Of a stretch of 14,353 nt of DNA, positions 1 through 6,310 are shown piece after piece. The stretch is from the NCBI GenBank assembly GCA_013289195.1, contig JABDAI010000033.1, positions 1 through 14,353 of the forward strand. Direction: 5' to 3'. The DNA is from Verrucomicrobiota bacterium (GTDB taxonomy: Bacteria > Verrucomicrobiota > Verrucomicrobiae > Opitutales > CG1-02-43-26). Positions within the stretch are counted from its first letter, which is position 1, and every line of letters begins with the position of its first letter. Below the pieces are notes generated by a model. It was not told the DNA's origin and did no database searches. It saw nothing but the letters and a program-made list of their open reading frames with translations. The position numbers were made by a program, and so were the translations under genes.

Positions 1-685
1 ACAAAATCTCACAAATGCGACAGAACCAATTTTTATTTATAGGATATTTCCGAAGAGCTTCTAAACCAAGTAATATAGATGCTATGGGAGTTCTTAATTC
101 ATGTGCAATAGTACCTGAGATCGAGTTTAAATGATTAAATTTTTTTTCCTGATGCTTTTGTCTTTGAAATTCGATGATTCCAATGAAAAGGGTTATAATA
201 AAAATGCTATAAATGGTTATTATTATATTATTATTTTCTAATTTTCCATCGTATAAAAAGTAGTAGATAATATATGATATCAGGATTCCTGACAAAGATA
301 TGGGCGCAATAAAGACAGTTTTAATTAAAAGAACAAGTATTGTGAATGACATTAAAGTTGCTAAATGAAGGCAAATTTGATTTTGATTCAGTAATAACAG
401 AAGAGAAAATTGAAAGGGCAAAAAAAATCCTAAGAACGTTAACCAATAATAAGGTTGAATTGGCTTTAATATAGGTGGCCAACGATTGTGAAAAATCAAA
501 GGAAAACCCATAGTTAGACTTAATACAAAAAGATATTTAGGATATATTATTAATGATGTTAGCTTGGAAATAAATAATAGGCCAGTTAATCCAATTAGCG
601 AAGCAGAGAATGAGAAAAGAGTAATGCAGTGTTTGAACCTGGAATGGGTTTTAATAATTTCAGTATGTAGCGAACAGGTCTGCAT
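1..685 (-). CDS. Membrane sensor histidine kinase, CqsS/LqsS-like, C-terminus cut by window edge
   Basis: The reading frame runs from an ATG at 685 leftward off the window and gives 228 residues with no stop. An in-frame TGA at 704-706 makes this the only ATG start. Six hydrophobic segments are visible, at about residues 19-41, 46-65, 79-99, 104-121, 123-144 and 152-172. A short linker then leads to a textbook H-box, GTIAHELRTPIAS, with phosphoacceptor His195. The ATP-binding domain must lie beyond the edge. Six membrane segments feeding directly into HisKA, plus the segment YYWLTFLGFFLPFQFS, recall the CqsS/LqsS sensors of alpha-hydroxyketone quorum signals in Vibrio and Legionella. I judged this from memory of the family, so the kinase call is firm and the ligand class is inference. 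It is divergent from the amidohydrolase gene. No response regulator is visible in the window. Confidence 0.88.
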   Translation of the reverse strand, partial: MQTCSLHTEIIKTHSRFKHCITLFSFSASLIGLTGLLFISKLTSLIIYPKYLFVLSLTMGFPLIFHNRWPPILKPIQPYYWLTFLGFFLPFQFSLLLLLNQNQICLHLATLMSFTILVLLIKTVFIAPISLSGILISYIIYYFLYDGKLENNNIIITIYSIFIITLFIGIIEFQRQKHQEKKFNHLNSISGTIAHELRTPIASILLGLEALRKYPINKNWFCRICEIL

Positions 686-712
686 TAAAAAAACGATCAA
701 AAATCATAGTGA

Positions 713-740
713 ATAATGAAATACAATTGATTTATGTCAA
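713..740 (-). promoter_or_regulatory. Candidate sigma70-type promoter of the histidine kinase gene
   Basis: Reading the minus strand, a perfect TTGACA (740-735) is followed by a 16-nt spacer and CATTAT (718-713), which matches the -10 consensus at four of six positions. It sits about 28 nt upstream of the ATG at 685, leaving a short leader. No start-proximal Shine-Dalgarno is seen. Confidence 0.45.
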
Positions 741-757
741 CAAGTTATTATTATAAT
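727..757 (+). promoter_or_regulatory. Weak candidate promoter of the amidohydrolase gene
   Basis: On the plus strand TTGATT (727-732) and a perfect TATAAT (752-757) are separated by 19 nt, longer than ideal. The -10 box lies 42 nt before the ATG at 800. It overlaps the candidate divergent promoter of the histidine kinase. In DNA this A/T-rich a TATAAT alone is weak evidence. Confidence 0.3.
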
Positions 758-799
758 TTTCAATGAAATTTAAAGATTTGATAGTCGCTGAATGCAATA

Positions 800-1936
800 A
801 TGTTCTTCAGGAAGCAATCAACTATTAGAGAGGATTTACATGCACATCCTGAAATTGGTTATGAGCTTCCTCGTACCATATCTATTGTTGAAGAATATTT
901 GAAAAAGTTTGGCATTAATGTAAGAACTGGTATCGGTCAGAGTGGAATTGTGGGAGATATTTTTATTGGGGAAAATTTTAAAACAATAGCTTTAAGAGCA
1001 GATATGGATGGGTTAGAGATAGAAGAATTAGGCACATCCTGTTATAAATCACAATACATAGGAAAGGCACATCTTTGTGGACATGTAGCCATGTTGCTTG
1101 GTGCAGCGAAAGTTATCAACAGACTAAAAAATTTATTGAAAGTCAATGTTAGGTTTATTTTTCAACCAAGTGAAGAAAGGCATCCAAGTGGAGCAAAAGC
1201 AATGATCAAAGATGGCGTTTTAGAGCAAGTTGATCAATTATACGCAATTCATGTAGATCCAGAGCATAATGAAGGTTGTATTAGTATAACCAAGGAAATA
1301 GCTTCTTCAAACACAGATTTTTTTTCTATAAAAATTAAAGGAAAAGGTGCCCATGCTTCATCACCTCATTTGTCTTCCGATCCAATTGTTTTGGCAGCAA
1401 AGATTATATTGGACTCGCAATGTTTAATTTCTAGAAATATAGATCCATTTGAGACCGCTGTTCTATCATTCACGCAAATAAAGGGAGGAACAAATAACAA
1501 TTCTATTCCAGAAACAGTAGAAATTACTGGAACTGTTAGAACATTTTCTGCAGCAGTGCGCGGGTTCATTATTGAGCGATTAGAAAAAATTATAAAAAGT
1601 GTATGCGCGCAAGAAGATGCGGAATATAATTTCGATTATATTGAATATTGTCCAAGTGTTTATAATCATCCAGAAACGTCTGATCATGCTATTAAAGTAG
1701 CAAAAGCATTGCTTGGACATAATAACGTTAAAGTTTTAATGAAACCATCAATGGGAGGTGAAGACTTCGCTTACTTTTCAGAAAAAATCCCTTCATGTAT
1801 TGTTGGACTGGGAATACGAAATGAAAAAAAGGGGATTATTTTTGATTGTCATAGTCCATATTTTGACTTACATAGCCCTTCCATGTTACATGGTATTATG
1901 TATCATGCAGGATTGGTTTTCTTTCAAGAAATTTAG
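800..1936 (+). CDS. M20D-family amidohydrolase with a shortened metal-site motif
   Basis: The protein has 378 residues, close to the usual length of N-acyl-amino-acid amidohydrolases, hippurate hydrolases and IAA-amino-acid hydrolases, which hydrolyse an amide bond using two bound metal ions. Diagnostic stretches are DLHAHPE (12-18), LRADMDG (65-71), FQPSEE (121-126), the dimerisation-domain segment GKGAHAS, GGTNNNSIPE, and MGGEDFAYF. The five ligands expected from the family can be assigned: C93, H95, E126, H151 and H351. The hallmark CGHDGHTAML motif, however, reads CGHVAML, three residues short (see findings), so activity is uncertain. The start leaves the normal short N-terminus before DLHAHPE; an in-frame TAG at 782-784 limits any extension. 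No clear ribosome binding site is visible. The 3' end overlaps the convergent symporter gene by 41 nt. The substrate cannot be assigned from sequence. Confidence 0.9.
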   Translation: MFFRKQSTIREDLHAHPEIGYELPRTISIVEEYLKKFGINVRTGIGQSGIVGDIFIGENFKTIALRADMDGLEIEELGTSCYKSQYIGKAHLCGHVAMLLGAAKVINRLKNLLKVNVRFIFQPSEERHPSGAKAMIKDGVLEQVDQLYAIHVDPEHNEGCISITKEIASSNTDFFSIKIKGKGAHASSPHLSSDPIVLAAKIILDSQCLISRNIDPFETAVLSFTQIKGGTNNNSIPETVEITGTVRTFSAAVRGFIIERLEKIIKSVCAQEDAEYNFDYIEYCPSVYNHPETSDHAIKVAKALLGHNNVKVLMKPSMGGEDFAYFSEKIPSCIVGLGIRNEKKGIIFDCHSPYFDLHSPSMLHGIMYHAGLVFFQEI

Positions 1937-3395
1937 TATAAGTGATGCCCATTAGAACAATTATTGTAGAACCTACAAATAAAGTCATAAAACTATGTAA
2001 TGGTAATTTAGGAAAATTTGAGTTATTGGAGAAATAATTTGATAATGCGATCCAAACAATAATAGTTGTGCCTAATGTAACAGCCATCAGTGCAGCTGGT
2101 TTTTTTGCTTTTTTTGAAATGAAAGCTAAAATAAATAGACCCAAAGTTCCTCCACTAAATATCGAATCCATTGCCCACCATGCATCTAAGAGTGATTGAG
2201 AATTTTTCAATATTTCAGCTGTAGCAATGGATAAAATTCCAGATAAAGCAGAAAATATATATAAAATATTTATTGATTTTACCGATTTATGTTTATATTC
2301 CATGATAGGAATATATATTTCACTATATATGGCTGTTGCTATGCAATTAATTCCACTATCAATGCTGCTCATAGCTGCCGCTAAAATGGCAGTAATTACA
2401 AGACCTTTTATTCCAACTGGCAATTCTTTCATTAGGAAATGAGGGTATATAAATTCGGTACCTTGTTCAACAATTTCATTAGGTAATCGATCTGGAAATA
2501 TTTGGTAGAAAGAAAATAAATAAGTACCAATTAGGAAAAATAAGGCAGTTATGAAAAGATATAATAGAGTTGCAATTTGTATGCTAGAAGAAGCTGCTTT
2601 TTGAGATTTAGCGGAAAAATATCTTTGAACAAATCCTTGATTTATGCCAAATGTTTGTAAATTTAAAGTGAATCCAGTAATTAAGTATACCCAAAAAGTA
2701 GATTCAAAAAAGTTAAATTTAAAATTTCCAAACGAAAATTTATCATTTGCCATAGCAATTTCGTGAGCTTGTTCTATGCCTCCTGGAATTAATGACAAAA
2801 TGTAATATAGACAAATTAGAGCACCAACTATTAAAATAAAGCATTGTAAGACATCTGTCCATATTACAGCTTTGATTCCTCCCATACAAGTGTATGCAGT
2901 CACAACTGTGCCGGTAATAATAATAATATATTTACTTTCTACTCCTGTCATCATAGATAATGCCATAGCTAGTAAATATAAAATAGTTCCCATCCATATT
3001 ATATTTGATAAAATTAAGCAAATAACTGCATAAATTGATGCCCAATTTCCAAATCTTCTACGTAAATGGGAATATGAACAGATATCATTGGTTGATCTAT
3101 AAAAAGGGATGAAATATTTTACAGTTAACCATGCTAAAATAGGAGAAGAAAGACCCATAGCATATGCGGACCAGTTAGAAGAAAATGTTTTAGCTGGCAT
3201 TGCCAAAAATGCAATACTGCTTATATATGTAACCATTAATGAACAGCCTAATATCCATCCAGAAATTTTTTTATCAGCAATCGCAAATTCAATTGCAGTC
3301 TTTTTACTTTTCGCTATGAACCATAACCCCATTAGTAAGGTAATTGAAAAATAGACAAAAATGATAATATAATCTAATGGATTTAGTGTTTCCAT
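1896..3395 (-). CDS. Sodium:solute symporter (SSS family)
   Basis: This 499-residue inner-membrane protein is almost entirely hydrophobic, with about 13 membrane segments as usual for sodium-coupled symporters of the SSS/LeuT-fold family. Family-like stretches include the segment around residue 100 with FIPFYRSTNDICSYSHLRRR followed by FGNWASIYA. TCMGGIKAVIWTDVLQ marks the fifth-sixth helix region, and AAMSSIDSGIN is the late-helix region where the family's sodium-site serines lie. The overall pattern resembles the sialic acid, glucose or proline branches, but the substrate cannot be read from sequence. The ATG at 3395 is preceded by an A-rich leader without Shine-Dalgarno. It converges on and overlaps the amidohydrolase gene by 41 nt, so the two are not co-transcribed although their roles (uptake and hydrolysis of a small metabolite) could be related. 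Confidence 0.9.
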   Translation of the reverse strand: METLNPLDYIIIFVYFSITLLMGLWFIAKSKKTAIEFAIADKKISGWILGCSLMVTYISSIAFLAMPAKTFSSNWSAYAMGLSSPILAWLTVKYFIPFYRSTNDICSYSHLRRRFGNWASIYAVICLILSNIIWMGTILYLLAMALSMMTGVESKYIIIITGTVVTAYTCMGGIKAVIWTDVLQCFILIVGALICLYYILSLIPGGIEQAHEIAMANDKFSFGNFKFNFFESTFWVYLITGFTLNLQTFGINQGFVQRYFSAKSQKAASSSIQIATLLYLFITALFFLIGTYLFSFYQIFPDRLPNEIVEQGTEFIYPHFLMKELPVGIKGLVITAILAAAMSSIDSGINCIATAIYSEIYIPIMEYKHKSVKSINILYIFSALSGILSIATAEILKNSQSLLDAWWAMDSIFSGGTLGLFILAFISKKAKKPAALMAVTLGTTIIVWIALSNYFSNNSNFPKLPLHSFMTLFVGSTIIVLMGITYTKFLERKPILHDT

Positions 3396-3582
3396 TTTTT
3401 GTTTTTAAATAATTACATATGTAAAATTCTTCGCATTGTTTTATTTATTCTTATTACGGATTATTAATAATTATAATGAAGTTTTCTTCCATTTTGAGCA
3501 AAAATGTAATGTTAGAAATCAAAGATGAAAATATATTAAAATTACTTTTTTTCAAGAAATTTTAATTAAATTTACTAAGAAA

Positions 3583-3610
3583 AGAGGCACTAAATTTTTT
3601 TAGTGCCTCT
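3583..3610 (-). terminator. Intrinsic terminator downstream of the 3652-4335 gene
   Basis: A perfect 12-bp stem (AGAGGCACTAAA at 3583-3594, its complement at 3599-3610) encloses a TTTT loop. Read on the minus strand it is followed by TTTCTTAGT, a short U-rich run, and it begins about 40 nt past the stop of the minus-strand gene. On the plus strand it is followed by GCAACTT, which does not favour termination. The rest of 3396-3651 is A/T-rich and shows no open frame of note; it should also contain the symporter promoter, which I could not place confidently. Confidence 0.85.
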
Positions 3611-3651
3611 GCAACTTCATAGTATATTATTTTTAATTTGTATTTACTAGT

Positions 3652-4335
3652 TTATATCTTTATAGATTCCAGTACTTGATTAGATTCTGTATTTTCTCGA
3701 AGGTGGAAATTATGTTGGCGGTCAATCTTTTGGATTTCTAGTCTAGCGGTTTTATAGGTTCTATCTTCTACACCACTATCTTCATTGGCTGTGTTTTTGA
3801 CATGCTCAATTTTACTCAGATGGGCCTCCAAATTGCCTTTTATAATGGTTTGACCATCTAAGAGTTTGAAGCAATCTTGGGGTGTTAGAATGATATTTCT
3901 ATCGGTTTTGACATCACCTGAGTCTGCATAAAAGCTTATTCGAGCTCCATTACAGTTAATGTTATATCCCCAAGTGTGACCTTCCTTATCTAGTTTATGG
4001 AAAGCAGCTCCCAGTATCATAGTATAGTTAGTATGTGAGGTATTCTCTTGTTCAATAATTTTGGTTTCAATACGACGATTGACAATGGTACAGAGTGTAG
4101 GTCCATATTGATTCTCACTTTGGATTGTGACTGGAATTCCTTGACTAAGTGACAGAATTTCTTCGGGCTTTAGCTCATGGCCTGCAATTTTTGGAAATAC
4201 TGAAACGAAGGTTCGCTGACTTTCTGGTTTTTCGAAAGAAACAGGGTACACCTTTTTACCATTGATTAGTTCTTTGGCAGGCCATACCGCTATGTTTCCT
4301 GATTTTGCGATTGGTTTTTGATTGTATTCTTTCAT
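3652..4335 (-). CDS. Hypothetical protein, 227 aa, with two internal LTP-type repeats
   Basis: I do not recognise this protein with confidence. It has no signal peptide or membrane segment and appears cytoplasmic. Two segments resemble each other: ELKPEEILSLSQGIPVTIQS (54-73) and ILTPQDCFKLLDGQTIIKGN (149-168), both of the form L-[TK]-P-x-x-x-x-x-L-x-x-G-x-x-[VI]. This is reminiscent of the helical motif in DUF3945-type proteins found near mobilisation genes of Bacteroidota, but the resemblance is weak and from memory. The C-terminal 45 residues are charged and probably disordered. The start codon ATG at 4335 lies 2 nt from a perfect inverted repeat, and an intrinsic terminator follows the stop, so the gene looks like a monocistronic, separately regulated unit. 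It is divergent from the repeat-protein/AAA operon. Confidence 0.65.
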   Translation of the reverse strand: MKEYNQKPIAKSGNIAVWPAKELINGKKVYPVSFEKPESQRTFVSVFPKIAGHELKPEEILSLSQGIPVTIQSENQYGPTLCTIVNRRIETKIIEQENTSHTNYTMILGAAFHKLDKEGHTWGYNINCNGARISFYADSGDVKTDRNIILTPQDCFKLLDGQTIIKGNLEAHLSKIEHVKNTANEDSGVEDRTYKTARLEIQKIDRQHNFHLRENTESNQVLESIKI

Positions 4336-4337
4336 AT

Positions 4338-4375
4338 ATTCATTATGCTATTGTAAAATCAATAGCATAATGAAT
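4338..4375. promoter_or_regulatory. Perfect 16-bp inverted repeat before the 4335 start codon
   Basis: ATTCATTATGCTATTG (4338-4353) and its exact complement (4360-4375) are separated by a 6-nt A/T spacer. It lies 2 nt upstream of the minus-strand ATG at 4335, where a ribosome binding site would be. It could be the operator of a dimeric repressor or a 5'-leader hairpin that hides the translation start. There is no G/C-rich stem or U-tract, so a terminator is unlikely. Confidence 0.75.
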
Positions 4376-4399
4376 TGTTTAATGAATTAAGATTACCCT

Positions 4400-4405
4400 C
4401 GTCAA
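4400..4405 (-). promoter_or_regulatory. Possible -35 element for the 3652-4335 gene
   Basis: TTGACG on the minus strand matches five of six -35 consensus positions. No good -10 follows at 16-18 nt (candidates such as TTAAAC are poor). If real, transcription would begin close to the inverted repeat at 4338-4375 and place that hairpin at the extreme 5' end of the mRNA. Confidence 0.2.
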
Positions 4406-4447
4406 CCAAAAACTTCTCGCTTTTTTCAAGCAAAAATAAACAATTAA

Positions 4448-5110
4448 GTGATGACGGATATTATAAATATAGATTTGAAAACACCGTTTCTTCGACCGAA
4501 TTACAATTATATTTTGGATTTTATGGATAAAGAGGGGGCTGTGGTATTGGTGCATGATCGAGCAGAACTTATTAAAATGCAAAATGCTACAAAAAATAGT
4601 GGACATCAAATTGGTACCATAAAAATTAACGACAACACTTGGAAGATTTATTTAAAAAAGCAAAAAAAGATGGTTACTGGGGACAATCAATATAATCTCG
4701 AAAATCTTGATAAAATATATTTAGAAAAACTGGAACTTATAAAAAAAAGAGAAAAAATTTCGGTTATTAATCGTGGACAGGGAGTCTTTTTGATAAGTGT
4801 TTATAATAAACTTTATCCTGAAGAATCGGGTAAACTCAAACTAGAGAAAAAAGATAATGGTTATTCAATATACTTAAATGAGAAAAAAACAAGAACCAAA
4901 GACCACCAATATGATCTTAAAAATCTCCATAAAGAATATACCGAAAAACTGGAACTTATAAAAAAAGGAGAAAAGATTTCGGTCATTAATCGTGGAGAAG
5001 GGGTCTTTCTGATGGGTGCTTATAAACAATATTATCCTGAAGAAAGGCCCAAATTCAAATTGGAAAAAAAAGATAGTGGTTATTCGGTATGCTTAAAAGA
5101 GATCAGTTAA
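4448..5110 (+). CDS. Hypothetical protein with tandem 73-residue repeats
   Basis: The frame opens at GTG 4448 immediately followed by ATG 4451, which is the likelier start; a TAA precedes it directly. It encodes about 220 lysine-rich, cytoplasmic-looking residues. Two near-identical units of 73 residues (from about residue 81) share EKLELIKK, EKISVINRG, GVFL and a closing GYSIYL/GYSVCL. The second unit ends at the stop. The N-terminal 80 residues look like a diverged third copy, since NDNTWKIYLKK aligns with KDNGYSIYLNE before the shared NQYNL/HQYDL. I know no family for this unit. Its end overlaps the AAA+ gene by 22 nt in another frame, so the two are probably co-translated, or represent a former fusion. 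It may serve as adaptor or recognition component for the ATPase; that is inference. Confidence 0.7.
   Translation: MMTDIINIDLKTPFLRPNYNYILDFMDKEGAVVLVHDRAELIKMQNATKNSGHQIGTIKINDNTWKIYLKKQKKMVTGDNQYNLENLDKIYLEKLELIKKREKISVINRGQGVFLISVYNKLYPEESGKLKLEKKDNGYSIYLNEKKTRTKDHQYDLKNLHKEYTEKLELIKKGEKISVINRGEGVFLMGAYKQYYPEERPKFKLEKKDSGYSVCLKEIS
4688..5107 (+). repeat. 219-bp direct repeat inside the repeat-protein gene
   Basis: Unit one begins at 4688 (CAATATAATCT) and unit two at 4907 (CAATATGATCT), with a period of exactly 219 bp (73 codons). The second copy is cut short by the stop codon at 5108-5110. DNA identity is high over the block encoding EKLELIKK through VINRG, indicating a fairly recent duplication. 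Confidence 0.85.
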
Positions 5111-5997
5111 AGAAGTTAGAAGAATTTCTCTCAGATAGAATTATTGGACAAGAGGAGTCTATAAAGATAATTTCCGATGCTGTATTAAGAGCGGAACTTG
5201 GATTAAGAAAGATTCAGAGGCCAAAATCTGGGATGTTATTATTAGGTCCCACAGGAGTAGGTAAGACAGAGGTTGTGCTTTCACTTGCGGAATTTCTTTA
5301 CGAAAATTTAAGTAGGGTAAAGCGTTTTGATATGGCTGAATATCAAAGACAAGAATCTTTAAATTGGCTTCTTGGAGCCGATAAGACCGAGCAAGGACTT
5401 TTGGGAGATGCTATTGACGAGCTTAATGAAGAGGGTGGGGGAATATTGCTTTTTGATGAGATAGAAAAGGCTCATCGATCCTTGACTACAATATTTCTTT
5501 CGGCTTTAGATGCAGGTAGGATAACTATGTCTAATGGTCAGACCAAGAATCTAAGTCAGTTTTATATCTTTTTTACAAGCAATTTAGGTGGAAGTAATGT
5601 GGCACAAATGGAAACTTCGAATCATATCACTACTCGACGCTGTGTAGAACATTGTGCTAGGAAATATTTTAGCTCTGAATTGTTTGCTAGATTCGACGAA
5701 GTTGTAGTCTTTACAAGATTGTCCTATCCGGCACAACTAGGCATTTGTAGAAGAATGTTAGATGGAGAACTCGACTATTTGACTAAGATCTTAGGGAAGA
5801 AATTGAAAGTGAGTGATAATGTTTTTAATTTTCTGATTCAAAAGGGATATACTAAAGAACTAGGAGCGCGAATGATGCGTAGTACGATTGAAAAGCACAT
5901 AGGAAATGCTCTAGTGAATTGGCAATTAAATGCAAATCACAATGAGAATGACGATATAACAATAACAGTAGAAAACCTTCAATTAGTAGCCTTATGA
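5089..5997 (+). CDS. Single-module AAA+ ATPase related to the D2 domain of ClpA/ClpB
   Basis: This 302-residue protein is one complete AAA+ module of the Clp/Hsp100 D2 type, without an N-domain, first AAA domain or middle domain. Visible elements are the lead-in LSDRIIGQEES (14-24), Walker A GPTGVGKT (53-60), Walker B ILLFDE (119-124), sensor-1 FFTSN with N165, the arginine-finger position ELFARFDE (R201), and sensor-2 ELGARMMR (R261) in the small C-terminal domain. The pore-loop region differs: where ClpB has GYVGYE this protein has GADKTEQGLLGD with no aromatic residue, which argues against ordinary polypeptide threading. There is no ClpP-binding loop that I can see. It should hydrolyse ATP and form a ring in the cytoplasm; its partner is unknown. 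It starts inside the preceding repeat gene (22-nt overlap) and its stop overlaps the next start (ATGA). Confidence 0.88.
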   Translation: MLKRDQLKKLEEFLSDRIIGQEESIKIISDAVLRAELGLRKIQRPKSGMLLLGPTGVGKTEVVLSLAEFLYENLSRVKRFDMAEYQRQESLNWLLGADKTEQGLLGDAIDELNEEGGGILLFDEIEKAHRSLTTIFLSALDAGRITMSNGQTKNLSQFYIFFTSNLGGSNVAQMETSNHITTRRCVEHCARKYFSSELFARFDEVVVFTRLSYPAQLGICRRMLDGELDYLTKILGKKLKVSDNVFNFLIQKGYTKELGARMMRSTIEKHIGNALVNWQLNANHNENDDITITVENLQLVAL

Positions 5998-6233
5998 CAA
6001 AAGAAAAAACGGCCAGACAGCTGAAAGAGCAAATTGATAAAGACAAGGTCAAGACTGCAGGTAAAAAAAAGAGTCATCATCTAACACAAATAACTGCAAG
6101 AGGTCCTATTGAGTATGTAGTATGTACTGATGGAACGGAAATAGCCTATACAAAGTCAGAGGAAAAAATGTTAATGGCGGCATATGAGAGGGAGTATCGA
6201 GCAATGCGCGGGAAAAATGTCAGTAAAGAGTAG
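5994..6233 (+). CDS. Small basic hypothetical protein coupled to the AAA+ gene
   Basis: This 79-residue lysine-rich protein begins at an ATG that overlaps the TGA of the AAA+ gene by 4 nt (ATGA), a classic arrangement for translational coupling, so it is likely made with the ATPase. The N-terminal 30 residues are charged and probably helical or disordered (KTARQLKEQIDKDKVKTAGK). A short core, GPIEYVVCTDGTEIAYT, looks like a beta hairpin, and the C-terminal part, SEEKMLMAAYEREYRAM, is helical. I do not recognise a family. It could be a small adaptor or an inhibitor of the ATPase; nothing in the sequence decides this. It ends 77 nt before the convergent end of the broken LRR gene. Confidence 0.6.
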   Translation: MTKEKTARQLKEQIDKDKVKTAGKKKSHHLTQITARGPIEYVVCTDGTEIAYTKSEEKMLMAAYEREYRAMRGKNVSKE

Positions 6234-6310
6234 CTTATGTTGGAGTAGAGAAAGATTTCGGCATAAGAAATTACAGGGAGTCGACTCATTTAATGATGTT
6301 TCCCCTTTTG

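Noticed and set aside
1366..1569. Minus-strand frame within the amidohydrolase gene
   Set aside because: It lies antisense inside a well-conserved enzyme coding region and has no independent support.
4379..4609. Minus-strand frame overlapping the start of the repeat-protein gene
   Set aside because: It is antisense to a better-supported frame, its sequence is low-complexity and hydrophobic/basic, and it has no plausible leader.
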